DNA from: Bacillota bacterium
Lineage (GTDB): Bacteria > Bacillota > Clostridia > Lutisporales > Lutisporaceae
Assembly: GCA_029553855.1 (NCBI GenBank)
Contig: JAKPKE010000214.1
Span: forward strand, 1-33,882
Direction of reading: 5' to 3'
DNA length: 33,882 nt
The notes beneath the pieces were generated by a model. That model was given only the letters and a program-made list of their open reading frames with translations. It had not been told where the DNA came from and did no database searches. Shown piece after piece: positions 8,135 to 16,881 of the stretch (the first letter of the stretch is position 1; every line of letters starts with the position of its first letter). Position numbers and translations under genes: made by a program.

Positions 8135-9298
8135 ATGAACCATATGAGACTGATATCGGATACCGTGAATGATCTGAAACATTCTGAGATTGTCAGAATA
8201 TATGAGATGGCGGTCAGAATGGAGGATGTGATTGTACTTGCTATGGGGCAGTCTGATTTCGATACACCGGATAATGTATCCCTGGCGGGTATTAAGGCGA
8301 TATGCGGCAAATATACAAGGTACACTGATGACCTGGGTATCGAGGAGTTGAGGGCTGCTATTTCGGATTATATCGATAGAAGATATGGGGTAAAATATGA
8401 ACCCAAAAATGAAATAATTGCTGCTGCAGGTGTGAGCAATGCCATAGATACGGTGCTTCGGTCAATAATAAATCCCGGGGATGAGATAATAGTCCATCAA
8501 CCCAGCTATAATTCCTACATACCCTGCATAAGGCTTGCCGGCGGTAAGCCGGTAATAATAGAAACGTACGCAGATGATGGCTTTAAGCTGAGCCCGGACA
8601 GGCTTAGGGAGACTATAACCGAAAGGACAAAAGCACTTATTCTTTCATATCCTAACAATCCTACCGGAGCCTGTATGGAAAGGGAGGAACTATTGGCAAT
8701 AAGGGATGTGATTGCGGATAAGGATATTTTGGTGCTGTCCGATGAGATTTACAGTGAAATCTACTTTGAGGGAAGATTCACGAGCTTTGCTTCACTTCCG
8801 GGAATGAAAGAAAAGACCATAGTGCTGAACGGAGTAACCAAAAGCTTTTCGATGCCCGGATGGAGGCTGGGGTATGCCTGCGGACCCGCAGCAATAATTG
8901 ATGCGATGCTGAGGATACATCAGTACAGCACAATCAATGCGCCCAGCATATCACAGCACGCTGCCGTCGAAGCACTTAATAATGGCGATGAATATGTCGG
9001 GGAGGCTCTGGGCATTTATAATGAACGGAAAGAATATATGTACCGGCGTTTTATGGATATCGGACTTAAATGCCTGAAGCCTAAAGGGGCCATATACTTT
9101 TTCCCCTCAATCAAAGAAACGGGGCTGTCATCCAGGGAGTTTTGCGACAGGCTTCTTCGGGAAGCAAAGGTGGCGGCCGTCCCCGGATACGAATTCGGAA
9201 GCTGCGGAGAAGGCTATATAAGGTGCTCTTTTACTGCGAAACAGGATAAGTTGGAAAAAGCCATGGATCGAATAGAAAGGTTTGTAAAAGGTTTATGA
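8135..9298 (+). CDS. PLP-dependent aminotransferase class I/II
   Basis: A 387-aa fold-type I enzyme with a strong ribosome site (TAAGGAGGT) before ATG 8135. Hallmarks are the YPNNPTGA segment, the Asp of LVLSDEIYSEI that holds the pyridine nitrogen, the Schiff-base Lys236 in NGVTKSFSMPGWRLGY, and a C-terminal Arg in YIRCSF for the substrate carboxylate. This is the aspartate aminotransferase/PatA-type group, which transfers amino groups between amino acids and 2-oxoacids. It stands 74 bases before cobT, but lacks the features I would expect of the threonine-phosphate decarboxylase CobD, so its link to cobalamin synthesis is only positional. Substrate unknown. Confidence 0.92.
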   Translation: MNHMRLISDTVNDLKHSEIVRIYEMAVRMEDVIVLAMGQSDFDTPDNVSLAGIKAICGKYTRYTDDLGIEELRAAISDYIDRRYGVKYEPKNEIIAAAGVSNAIDTVLRSIINPGDEIIVHQPSYNSYIPCIRLAGGKPVIIETYADDGFKLSPDRLRETITERTKALILSYPNNPTGACMEREELLAIRDVIADKDILVLSDEIYSEIYFEGRFTSFASLPGMKEKTIVLNGVTKSFSMPGWRLGYACGPAAIIDAMLRIHQYSTINAPSISQHAAVEALNNGDEYVGEALGIYNERKEYMYRRFMDIGLKCLKPKGAIYFFPSIKETGLSSREFCDRLLREAKVAAVPGYEFGSCGEGYIRCSFTAKQDKLEKAMDRIERFVKGL

Positions 9299-9372
9299 TA
9301 CTAAAAAAGTTGGATGCAGCGTGCCAAATATAATTAATATGCTAATATGTATTGGAGGAGACAGGACGAATT

Positions 9373-10446
9373 ATGGAACTATATAAGAAAATCACGGAAG
9401 GAATTGGCCCTTTATATGGGCAGAACATGAGAGAAGCATCAGAAAGGCTTGACAAACTGGCAAAACCTATCGGCAGCCTTGGAAAGTTGGAGGAGCTGGC
9501 GGTTAGAATTTCCGGAATGACCGGAAGGCTATTCAATAGCTTTGATAAAAAAGTTATTATAATAATGGCTGCAGACAACGGCGTGGTGGAGGAAGGGGTA
9601 AGCTCCTGTCCACCAATAGTTACAACAATACAAACAATTAACTTTTTAAAAGGAGTCACAGGTGTCTGTGTGCTGTCAAAGCATGCCGGAGCCGATATCA
9701 GAGTAGTTGATATAGGAATCGGAAGTGATTTGGAGCATCCCGGACTGATAAGCAGAAAAATAAGAAAAGGCACTTCCAATATGGCAAAAGGACCTGCAAT
9801 GAGCAGGGAGGAGGCTTATAAGGCCATAGAGACAGGGATGGAAATGGTATCGCAGCTTGTGGGTGAGGGCTACGGGCTTTTCGGAACAGGAGAAATGGGA
9901 ATAGGCAACACCAGTACAAGCAGTGCAGTTGTAATGGCTTTCCTGGGCTGCAATGCTGATGCTGCGGTAGGAAAAGGCGCAGGATTGACTGAGGAAGGTT
10001 TTAGGAATAAGAAGGATGTCATCAGCAAAGCAATAATGGTTAATGGTCCGGAACCCAATGATCCCATTGATGTGCTTTCAAAGGTTGGGGGATTTGACAT
10101 TGCCGGAATGGCCGGGTGTTTCCTGGGAGCAGCTTATCACAGGGTGCCGATTGTTATTGACGGCTTTATTTCGGCTGCCGCTGCCCTGGCGGCATATAGA
10201 ATAAATCCCGGGGTCAGGGATTTTATGATAGCTTCCCATTGCTCCGAAGAGCCGGGATATGATCTTGTAATAAAGGAATTAGGGCTTGAACCTATGCTGG
10301 AGCTTGGCATGAGGCTGGGGGAGGGGAGCGGTTGCCCTCTTGCATTTAATATAATTGAGGCTGCGGAAGTCATTATATCTGAAATGGCAACTTTAGAAGA
10401 GGCAAAGATCGAGGATGATTTTCTTATAGATATAAGGGAGAAATAA
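9373..10446 (+). CDS. cobT: Nicotinate-nucleotide--dimethylbenzimidazole phosphoribosyltransferase
   Basis: A 357-aa enzyme that makes alpha-ribazole phosphate from nicotinate mononucleotide and the lower-ligand base, for the nucleotide loop of cobalamin. ATG 9373 is used, with GGAGGAG just upstream; an in-frame TTG at 9352 overlaps that ribosome site and is unlikely. Recognisable parts are the start DKLAKPIGSLGKLEELA, the MAADNGVVEEGVSS segment and the catalytic Glu317 within GEGSGCP, the same number as in the Salmonella enzyme. It heads a cobT-cobU-cobS-phosphatase run with gaps of 1, 18 and -4 bases, so these four form an operon for the end of the pathway. Confidence 0.97.
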   Translation: MELYKKITEGIGPLYGQNMREASERLDKLAKPIGSLGKLEELAVRISGMTGRLFNSFDKKVIIIMAADNGVVEEGVSSCPPIVTTIQTINFLKGVTGVCVLSKHAGADIRVVDIGIGSDLEHPGLISRKIRKGTSNMAKGPAMSREEAYKAIETGMEMVSQLVGEGYGLFGTGEMGIGNTSTSSAVVMAFLGCNADAAVGKGAGLTEEGFRNKKDVISKAIMVNGPEPNDPIDVLSKVGGFDIAGMAGCFLGAAYHRVPIVIDGFISAAAALAAYRINPGVRDFMIASHCSEEPGYDLVIKELGLEPMLELGMRLGEGSGCPLAFNIIEAAEVIISEMATLEEAKIEDDFLIDIREK

Positions 10447-10447
10447 T

Positions 10448-10984
10448 ATGGGAAGAGCAATTCTTATAACAGGCGGTGCGAGAAGCGGCAAGAGCAGCTA
10501 TGCGGAGAAGCTGGCTAAAGAGCTTGGGGGAAGTGTTCTATACATAGCCACATCAATACCCTTTGATGAAGAAATGAAAAACAGGGTAAAGAGGCACAGG
10601 GAATCAAGACCTGCCGGATGGGACACCTATGAAGGATTTAAAGGACTTGGGCCCCTTATAGCCGGAAAGGGCAGTGAATATAATGTAATACTCCTTGACT
10701 GTATTACACTCATGATTACAAACCTCCTGCTGGAACATCAGGACATGGATTATGAAGAGACGGAAAGGAAAATAAAGAAGGAGATTGAGAAACTGCTAAT
10801 GGGCGTCGCCAAAACGAAGGCTGTCGTAATAATGGTTTCCAATGAGATAGGGAGCGGGATTGTGCCTGAGAATCCTTTGACAAGGGCGTTCAGGGATATT
10901 GCGGGACGGATGAATCAGCACATAGCAGAGCAGTGCGGAGAAGTATTTCTCACTGTCTGCGGACTTCCTCTCAAGCTTAAATAA
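10448..10984 (+). CDS. cobU: Bifunctional adenosylcobinamide kinase / adenosylcobinamide-phosphate guanylyltransferase
   Basis: A 178-aa nucleotide-binding enzyme that phosphorylates adenosylcobinamide and then attaches GMP. The P-loop GGARSGKS sits at the N-terminus. It is followed by IATSIPFDEEM and the RHRESRP segment, which carries the guanylylated His, and later VSNEIGSGIVPENPLTRAFRD, all typical of CobU/CobP. The start codon lies one base after the cobT stop, indicating coupling. The GDP-cobinamide product is the substrate of the CobS protein encoded next. Size and motifs are normal. Confidence 0.97.
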   Translation: MGRAILITGGARSGKSSYAEKLAKELGGSVLYIATSIPFDEEMKNRVKRHRESRPAGWDTYEGFKGLGPLIAGKGSEYNVILLDCITLMITNLLLEHQDMDYEETERKIKKEIEKLLMGVAKTKAVVIMVSNEIGSGIVPENPLTRAFRDIAGRMNQHIAEQCGEVFLTVCGLPLKLK

Positions 10985-11002
10985 ACACGGAGGAACGAAG
11001 AA

Positions 11003-11755
11003 ATGAGGATTTTTATTCTTACCTTGCAGTTCCTGACCAGGATACCCATATACAAAGAATTACAGTCAACCGATGAGGATTTTGCAAAGGGAGTTGTGTT
11101 TTTCCCCATAGTAGGGTTGATTGTAGGTGCTTTTAATCTGACGGTATTAATTGCTTCCTCAAAAATATTGGGGGGAATTTTTCCAATCATATGCTGCCTT
11201 ATTGCAGGCACAGTCATTACAGGGGGCTTTCATACAGACGGTCTTGCTGATACATGCGACGGCATTTTTTCATCCCGTACCAGGGAGAGAATGCTTGAAA
11301 TAATGAGAGACAGCAGAATAGGTACTATGGGGACGATAGCAATATTTTTTGACTACCTTATGAGACTGTCTCTTCTTGCCATGCTGACCGGCAGGGGATT
11401 GCACTATGCTGTGCTGCTTTCCCCCGTAGCCGCAAAAACCTTGATGGTTCTGCTTATGAAGACCTCAGTGTATGCCCGTTCCGGTAACGGCTTGGGCGGA
11501 CTCTACCTTGAAAAGCAGACTATGGGTGCAACTGTGCTGGCAGCTGCAATCGGATTGGCAATAATGTCGGGTTTTTCGGGAATATGGGGCATTGTTGCTT
11601 TTGGAATCTGTGCGGTTTTTTGCTTTCTTTACAGAAGCTTCATATACATAAAGCTGCAGGGGATGACCGGCGATACCCTGGGGGCTGCCAATGAATTCCT
11701 GGAAATTTCATTTGTTCTTATAATGGCAATTATGGCCGGGAGGGGCATTATATGA
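11003..11755 (+). CDS. cobS: Adenosylcobinamide-GDP ribazoletransferase (cobalamin synthase)
   Basis: A 250-aa integral membrane enzyme that joins adenosylcobinamide-GDP with alpha-ribazole or its phosphate. The family signature GGFHTDGLADTCDG followed by MRDSRIGTMG (about residues 73-112) supplies the acidic metal-binding residues; several hydrophobic helices surround it. The early RIPIY segment (residues 13-17) is also typical. GGAGG precedes ATG 11003. Its stop overlaps the next gene by ATGA, so phosphatase translation is coupled. With cobT, cobU and the phosphatase it completes nucleotide-loop assembly, which also permits salvage of imported cobinamide. Confidence 0.96.
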   Translation: MRIFILTLQFLTRIPIYKELQSTDEDFAKGVVFFPIVGLIVGAFNLTVLIASSKILGGIFPIICCLIAGTVITGGFHTDGLADTCDGIFSSRTRERMLEIMRDSRIGTMGTIAIFFDYLMRLSLLAMLTGRGLHYAVLLSPVAAKTLMVLLMKTSVYARSGNGLGGLYLEKQTMGATVLAAAIGLAIMSGFSGIWGIVAFGICAVFCFLYRSFIYIKLQGMTGDTLGAANEFLEISFVLIMAIMAGRGII

Positions 11756-12363
11756 ATGGCAATAAGACTGAGCTGTATTTAATAAGGCACGGAGAAACAG
11801 AACTAAATACAAAAGGATTGTATTGCGGCTGGACTGATTGCGGACTCAGCGATAAGGGAATAATGCAGGCGGAGGATTTAGCCGATATATTTCAAAATAT
11901 CAGCTTCGATGCTGTTATTTCAAGCAGTCTCGCCAGGTCGATCATTACCGCAGCCATTGTGAGCAGATATGACCCTGATGAGATTGTTAGAGATGACCGG
12001 CTGAGAGAGCTTAATTTTGGAGCCTGGGAAGGAATGCACCACAGCGAAATCAGTAAGAAGTACAAGTATGCATGGGATAGCTGGGGAAGTGATTGGAAGA
12101 GTGCGCTCCCGCCGGGAGGCGAAAGTTTTTTTGATATATATATGCGAGTAAAAAGCAGCATTGAGGATATACTGAAAGAATATAAAGGAAAGAGAGTGCT
12201 TGTTGTATCCCATCTGGGCACTATGAGGATAATACCGACAATACTTTTGGGGCTCCCCCAGGAGGCCTGCTGGTTCTTTACTGCGGAGCAAGGCAGATAC
12301 AGCCACTATGAAATCGATGATACAGGGTATTGTATTATACGGAAAATAAACAGCGGCAGATAA
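11752..12363 (+). CDS. cobC: Histidine phosphatase, probable alpha-ribazole phosphatase
   Basis: A 203-aa phosphoglycerate-mutase-like enzyme. The catalytic RHG motif is in LIRHGETELN near residue 10, the acid Glu lies in LRELNFGAWEGM, and the second His is in VVSHLGTMR. Position in a cob operon, with a four-base overlap with cobS, favours alpha-ribazole-5'-phosphate or adenosylcobalamin-5'-phosphate phosphatase (CobC) over glycolytic mutase. The fold and active site are certain; the CobC name depends on context. No convincing terminator follows; only a 6-bp hairpin (12400-12419) without a T-run was seen. Confidence 0.88.
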   Translation: MNGNKTELYLIRHGETELNTKGLYCGWTDCGLSDKGIMQAEDLADIFQNISFDAVISSSLARSIITAAIVSRYDPDEIVRDDRLRELNFGAWEGMHHSEISKKYKYAWDSWGSDWKSALPPGGESFFDIYMRVKSSIEDILKEYKGKRVLVVSHLGTMRIIPTILLGLPQEACWFFTAEQGRYSHYEIDDTGYCIIRKINSGR

Positions 12364-12513
12364 AAAACCACCGCCTTGCATGCCTTGTCTTGCTTGCTTC
12401 TATCCGTTTTTTAGGATAGCAAATTATGATGTAATATTTATGAAAAACATGGCACAAAATATCTCTATGATATATAATAAGCTTTGTGGATTAAGAATTT
12501 CGGGGGTGTTATT

Positions 12514-14070
12514 ATGAAGTTAGAAAATATTGGAGCTAAAATGCACTACAATCTCACCGTGGGAAAGCTTGTAGAGGCTGCGTTGAAAAAAGAAGATGCT
12601 GCTCTTACCGATTTGGGAGCACTGAACATCAACACAGGCAAATATACCGGAAGGTCGCCCGGGGACAGGTTTATAGTTGATGATCCCAGCATACATGATA
12701 AAGTGGATTGGGGAAAGGGTAATGTACCTATTAGCCCTGAGAAATTTGAAAAATTGTATAACAAAATGCTCGGCTATATTAAAGGCAAGGAGCTTTTCAT
12801 ATTTGACGGTTTTGTTGGAGCAGACAAGAATTATAGAATGCCAATAAGAGTAATAAACGAATATGCAAGTCAGAATCTTTTTGCCCAGAACCTGTTCATT
12901 AAGCCAAAGGCGGAAGAACTGGAGGGCTTTGAGCCTGAATACACAATATACGCCGCACCGGGCTGCCTTGCTGATGCGGCAGCAGATGGTGTGAATTCGG
13001 AAGCTTTTATTATATTAAACTTCGCAAGAAAAATCATTTTAATAGGCGGCTCCAAATACTGCGGAGAGATAAAGAAATCGATTTTTACGGTTATGAATTT
13101 CATACTTCCTCAGAAGGGCGTAATGCCTATGCACTGTTCGGCCAATATAGGGAAAAATGATGATGTTGCATTGTTTTTCGGATTATCGGGTACAGGGAAA
13201 ACTACTTTGTCCGCCGACAAGGGAAGAAGGTTAATCGGCGATGACGAGCACGGATGGACTGATAATGGGGTATTTAACTTTGAAGGGGGCTGTTATGCAA
13301 AGTGCATCAGACTTTCAAAAGAAAATGAACCCCAGATCTGGAATGCCATAAGATTTGGTACAATATTGGAAAATGTAGTCCTGGACCAGGAGACCGGCGT
13401 TCCGGATTACGATAGTGAGAAATATACTGAAAATACACGTGCAGGCTATCCTGTTACATACATTGATGGTGCGGTTGAAGAAGGGGCGGGAGGCAATCCT
13501 TCCACAATAGTATTTCTTACGGCCGACGCCACAGGGGTATTGCCTCCGATTTCAAAGCTTACAAAAGAACAGGCAATGTACCACTTTATGTCCGGTTATA
13601 CAAGCAAGCTTGCAGGAACAGAAAGGGGCATCATAGAGCCTACCGCCACGTTCTCCACTTGCTTTGGCGCACCTTTTATGCCTATGAAGCCGCAGGTTTA
13701 TGCAGAGCTGCTTGGGAAGAAGATTGATGAGAACAATTCAGGTGTTTTCCTTGTTAATACAGGCTGGGCCGGGGGTTCCTACGGCGTCGGAAAACGTATG
13801 AAGCTGTCCTATACAAGGGCTATGGTAAACGCTGCAATCAGCGGAAAACTTGACAATGCTGATTATGATACCGATCCGATATTCGGGCTGGCTGTTCCTA
13901 CCGAATGCCCGGGGGTGCCTTCAGAGGTCCTTAAGCCTGTTAACGTATGGCAGGATAAGTCTGAATATGAAAAGACGGCGGTTAAGCTTGCAAGGGACTT
14001 TAATGCAAACTTTCAAAGATTTAAGGGTGTATCTGAGGATATTGTAAAGGCAGGGCCGATAGTAAAGTAG
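12514..14070 (+). CDS. pckA: Phosphoenolpyruvate carboxykinase (ATP)
   Basis: A 518-aa enzyme interconverting oxaloacetate + ATP and PEP + CO2 + ADP. ATG 12514 follows GGGGGTG (12502-12508); an upstream in-frame TTG at 12484 has no ribosome site. The ATP-type signature is complete: MHCSANIG, the P-loop GLSGTGKT, the kinase-2 metal site LIGDDEHGW, and the GRSPGD arginine near residue 46 that binds oxaloacetate. In many anaerobes it fixes CO2 onto PEP during fermentation, or runs in gluconeogenesis. It appears monocistronic, 150 bases after the cob operon. Confidence 0.98.
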   Translation: MKLENIGAKMHYNLTVGKLVEAALKKEDAALTDLGALNINTGKYTGRSPGDRFIVDDPSIHDKVDWGKGNVPISPEKFEKLYNKMLGYIKGKELFIFDGFVGADKNYRMPIRVINEYASQNLFAQNLFIKPKAEELEGFEPEYTIYAAPGCLADAAADGVNSEAFIILNFARKIILIGGSKYCGEIKKSIFTVMNFILPQKGVMPMHCSANIGKNDDVALFFGLSGTGKTTLSADKGRRLIGDDEHGWTDNGVFNFEGGCYAKCIRLSKENEPQIWNAIRFGTILENVVLDQETGVPDYDSEKYTENTRAGYPVTYIDGAVEEGAGGNPSTIVFLTADATGVLPPISKLTKEQAMYHFMSGYTSKLAGTERGIIEPTATFSTCFGAPFMPMKPQVYAELLGKKIDENNSGVFLVNTGWAGGSYGVGKRMKLSYTRAMVNAAISGKLDNADYDTDPIFGLAVPTECPGVPSEVLKPVNVWQDKSEYEKTAVKLARDFNANFQRFKGVSEDIVKAGPIVK

Positions 14071-14160
14071 GTTACGGGATTTCGAGGTTTCGAGGTTACG
14101 GGTATGGGTCGGGCTTCGGGGTCAGGATTCCTCGCTGCGCCAGGAATGACACAGGGTATG
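14071..14160. repeat. Intergenic repeat-like element
   Basis: The 109-base gap between pckA and the Nudix gene is GC-richer than other gaps. It holds a tandem TTCGAGGT x2 (14081-14096), a direct repeat GTTACGGG (14071-14078 and 14095-14102) and a near-palindrome ATTCCT...AGGAAT (14127-14147). The last, ATTCCTCGCTGCGCCAGGAAT, resembles dispersed palindromic repeats of the GTCATTCCTGxGCGAAGC kind known in many bacteria. No second copy lies in this window. Confidence 0.5.
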
Positions 14161-14179
14161 GGATTAAAGGGGGGCTTTT

Positions 14180-14572
14180 ATGTTTATTGTAACCGCGGCA
14201 GCTATGATAAGAGACGGGAGAGTGCTGATCTCACAGCGCAAAGCGGGTTCCCACATGGAGTATAAATGGGAGTTCCCCGGAGGCAAGCTGGAGCCTTATG
14301 AGACCCCTGAGGAGTGTATCGTAAGAGAGATAAAAGAAGAGCTGGATATGGATATAGAGGTAATTGATATTTATAAGGTAGTAAAATTCAAGTATGAAGA
14401 AAAGGATATACTGCTTCTTTGCTACCTGTGCAGGATACTCAGCGGGGAAGGGAAGCTTCTTGAATGCAACGACTTTAAGTGGGTTACAAGAAATGAATTG
14501 GCAGATTTTGATTTTGTACCGGCCGATTTGCCTATAGTGGAAAAACTGATACAAGACGAGAGGCTTTTTTAA
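14180..14572 (+). CDS. Nudix hydrolase, MutT-like (8-oxo-dGTP or related pyrophosphohydrolase)
   Basis: A 130-aa Nudix protein. The full Nudix box GGKLEPYETPEECIVREIKE plus EL is present at about residues 33-55 (G-x5-E-x7-REUxEE). The N-terminus VTAAAMIRDGRVLISQR and the WEFPGGK segment match the MutT/NudG group that removes oxidised nucleotides by hydrolysing (d)NTPs to monophosphates. GGGGGGC precedes ATG 14180. The last codons and the stop lie inside a hairpin shared with the convergent peptidase gene. Substrate choice within the family is not certain. Confidence 0.9.
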   Translation: MFIVTAAAMIRDGRVLISQRKAGSHMEYKWEFPGGKLEPYETPEECIVREIKEELDMDIEVIDIYKVVKFKYEEKDILLLCYLCRILSGEGKLLECNDFKWVTRNELADFDFVPADLPIVEKLIQDERLF

Positions 14573-14579
14573 GCCTCTC
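14558..14579. terminator. Hairpin overlapping both convergent stop codons
   Basis: GAGAGGCTT (14558-14566) pairs perfectly with AAGCCTCTC (14571-14579) around a TTTT loop. The stem encodes the C-terminal codons and contains or abuts the stop codons of both the Nudix gene and the convergent M20 gene. The plus-strand flank TTATTATTG is a weak T-tract. Confidence 0.55.
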
Positions 14580-15675
14580 TTATTATTGCTGCTACTAATT
14601 CTGCTGTTTTTTCAATATTCTTGACGGCAATGCTCTCAGAAGTGGTGTGTACATCAGTCATTCCTGTTGCCAATGTCACTGCCTGCAAACCTTTTCCGCT
14701 CATAATGTTGGTATCGCTGCCGCCGCCTGTTGATTTCAGCTGGGTTTCAAGTCCTATCTTTTTTATTGCGGAATCCACAAGCCTGATAGCTTCAGAATCC
14801 TTTGAAATGCTAAACTCAGGATAGCTCAGGTAATGTGTTGTTTCATGCTCTGCACCATATTCACTGCAGGCACTTTCAATACATTCCAGCATATGCTTTA
14901 CCTGGGCGTCAACCTTGCTTCTTACCAGGCTTCTTGCTTCCATGAAAATTTCAACTTTATCGCATACTATATTGGTAGAGCCGCCTCCGTTTATACTGCC
15001 TATATTGGCGGTGGTTTCTTCATCGATACGCAGCAGCTTCATTTTATCTATTGCCCGTGCTGCAACCTGAATAGCGCTTATGCCGCTTTCGGGGGATATT
15101 CCCGCATGAGCCGATTTTCCTTTTATTGCAGTAAGTATCTTATACTGTGCAGGGGCCTGTATTATTACCGTTCCAACATCCCCGCTGCTGTCCAGCACAA
15201 ATGCAAGCTTGGATCTGAGCCAGCTGTAATCCATATTTTTGGCTCCTGTCATTCCGTTTTCTTCAGATATGGTAAATGCAACCTCTACATCCCCATGGGG
15301 AATATTGTTCTCCTTAATATGCCTTACTGCTTCCAGTATCGCGGCAATTCCGGCTTTGTCATCGCCGCCGAGTACGGTTGTACCGTCACTGTATATTATG
15401 CCTTCACGAATCACAGGGTTAATGTTCTCTCCCGGAACTACCGTATCCATATGGGCACATAAGAGCACCGGCTGAGTGTTGAGGGTTCCCTTGAGCCTGC
15501 CCAGCACATTGCCGGTATCTCCGCCGGAATCCTTGTTCGCATTATCTATGTATACTTCAAATCCCAGACCTTTAAGCTTTTCGGAAAGCAGTGATGCAAA
15601 TTTGCCTTCCTTTCCCGAAACGCTGCTTACTTTAACCATTTCAATAAACTCATTGACCAGTCTGTCAGTGTTTAT
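14569..15675 (-). CDS. M20-family metallopeptidase, PepT-like
   Basis: A di-zinc peptidase of the M20/peptidase T-like group. Metal ligands are readable in order: His and Asp in LLCAHMDTV, Asp in LGGDDKAG, the catalytic Glu pair in SEENGMTG, Asp in LVLDSSGDVG and a late His in TDVHTTSES. The dimerisation domain begins near GKSAHAG. The first ATG in frame (15639) would cut off the normal N-terminus; reading upstream gives NTDRLVNEFIEM. AAGGAGG (15689-15683) is best spaced (seven bases) for ATA at 15675, so a rare ATA start is proposed, giving 368 aa; ATT 15681 is the alternative. It should trim short peptides in the cytoplasm. Confidence 0.88.
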   Translation of the reverse strand: MNTDRLVNEFIEMVKVSSVSGKEGKFASLLSEKLKGLGFEVYIDNANKDSGGDTGNVLGRLKGTLNTQPVLLCAHMDTVVPGENINPVIREGIIYSDGTTVLGGDDKAGIAAILEAVRHIKENNIPHGDVEVAFTISEENGMTGAKNMDYSWLRSKLAFVLDSSGDVGTVIIQAPAQYKILTAIKGKSAHAGISPESGISAIQVAARAIDKMKLLRIDEETTANIGSINGGGSTNIVCDKVEIFMEARSLVRSKVDAQVKHMLECIESACSEYGAEHETTHYLSYPEFSISKDSEAIRLVDSAIKKIGLETQLKSTGGGSDTNIMSGKGLQAVTLATGMTDVHTTSESIAVKNIEKTAELVAAIIREA

Positions 15676-15699
15676 GGCAATCCCTCCTTAACAATCATA

Positions 15700-15716
15700 A
15701 TAGTATTATATACTAT
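15700..15716. promoter_or_regulatory. 17-base palindrome between divergent genes
   Basis: ATAGTAT-TAT-ATACTAT is a perfect palindrome 25 bases upstream of the proposed M20 start and 64 upstream of the metallophosphoesterase gene. It could be an operator or overlap a -10 element; AT-rich sequence makes chance possible. Confidence 0.25.
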
Positions 15717-15780
15717 ATTGTATAAATTAGAAAATAATATAACTAATATCAGTTTCAAAAGTCATTTACTTTAGAAGGGG

Positions 15781-16791
15781 ATGGTTGATATTAAAAGAAA
15801 AGTCTTTATTTATCTATTACTGTTTACCATGCTTGTTGTAATTACTTCTTGCAGAACAGTAAACTTAACAGACGAGGAACAAAGAACATCACTGAATATC
15901 ACTAATAAACAGGAACAAAGTACATCTTTGCGTTTTGCGGTTATGGCTGACTGCCGGGGATCGGATGGAAAAATTAATAAGAAAGCTGTTACAAAAACTC
16001 TCGAAAATATAAAGAAGATGACACCTCACCCCTTATTTGCAGTTATGCCGGGTGATTTGGTAAAAGGCATAAGCGGCTATTCTAAGATGAAGGCTCAGCT
16101 GCAGGATTTTAAAGATACAGTAACTCAATATTACCCCATTAGCTTCTTTTATCCCGGCTTTGGAAATCACGAAGCAAAGGCCGGAGAAGAAGGTGAGCAG
16201 GCTTTTGAAGAGGTTTTTACAGAAATAAAAGCAAATTTTTTGGAAGGATATCATAAGACGGTCTATTATTTTGACAAAAATAGTTCTCGGTTTTTTATGC
16301 TGAACTCAAACCATCCAGGTGAGGATCATACTATATCGGATACACAATTAAACTGGATTAAGGAAAATACAGACCCGGCAAAAAAACATAATTTTTATTT
16401 TTTTCATGAACCTGCCTACCCGACAGGTTCTCATGTAGGAAGCTCTTTGGATGTAAATAAGCTGCAGAGGGATAAGCTTTGGGAAGTCATTGACAATTCT
16501 GAAAATCCAATGGTTTTTTGCGGACATGAACACTATTATACCCGGCGTCATATAAACTCAGACTTCAATGAAACCATAGATGATCAGACTTTTAAATTCA
16601 GCAAACTTGTCTATCAGGTTACTACAGGCACTTTCGGAGCACCATTGCACAAGAAATATACCGAAAAGAAGGGTGTGGATATACCTCCTATTCCGGAATA
16701 CCACTTTGCAATAGTGGATGTGAGTAATAACAAAATCGAAGTTACAGTCTATAATCTTAGTGGAGGGGTAATCGACCATTTTGAACAGTAA
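15781..16791 (+). CDS. Calcineurin-like metallophosphoesterase, lipoprotein
   Basis: A 336-aa secreted phosphoesterase. The N-terminus (KRKVFIYLLLFTMLV...) is a signal sequence with a lipobox ending ITSC, so it is anchored outside the membrane. Metallophosphoesterase motifs follow: MADCRG in place of the usual DxH, PGDLVKG (GD), GFGNHE (GNHE), FFHEP and CGHEHYYTR (GHxH). The first motif therefore lacks its His. Start is unsure: AGAAGGGG directly touches ATG 15781, too close for normal initiation, while ATT 15790 would be correctly spaced and give MKRKVF. It stands alone between a divergent peptidase and a convergent gene. Substrate unknown; purple-acid-phosphatase-like extracellular enzymes are the nearest idea. 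Confidence 0.87.
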   Translation: MVDIKRKVFIYLLLFTMLVVITSCRTVNLTDEEQRTSLNITNKQEQSTSLRFAVMADCRGSDGKINKKAVTKTLENIKKMTPHPLFAVMPGDLVKGISGYSKMKAQLQDFKDTVTQYYPISFFYPGFGNHEAKAGEEGEQAFEEVFTEIKANFLEGYHKTVYYFDKNSSRFFMLNSNHPGEDHTISDTQLNWIKENTDPAKKHNFYFFHEPAYPTGSHVGSSLDVNKLQRDKLWEVIDNSENPMVFCGHEHYYTRRHINSDFNETIDDQTFKFSKLVYQVTTGTFGAPLHKKYTEKKGVDIPPIPEYHFAIVDVSNNKIEVTVYNLSGGVIDHFEQ

Positions 16792-16881
16792 AAAAGCTGT
16801 AAATAAAGAGGGGTTCAATAAAACAGAAATTCGTATAGAATTAGAAATGTTTCAAGCATTGAGGAACAGTCTTCCTGAAAT

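Noticed and set aside
8135-9298. CobD (threonine-phosphate decarboxylase) assignment for the aminotransferase next to cobT
   Set aside because: The sequence follows the aspartate aminotransferase/PatA pattern throughout, and position alone is not enough.
12451-12480. TGGCAC resembling a sigma-54 -24 element before pckA
   Set aside because: The correctly spaced -12 element (TTGCA/T) is absent.
14833-15462. Long plus-strand frame of about 209 codons
   Set aside because: It lies entirely opposite the well-supported M20 peptidase gene and has no ribosome site or recognisable domain.
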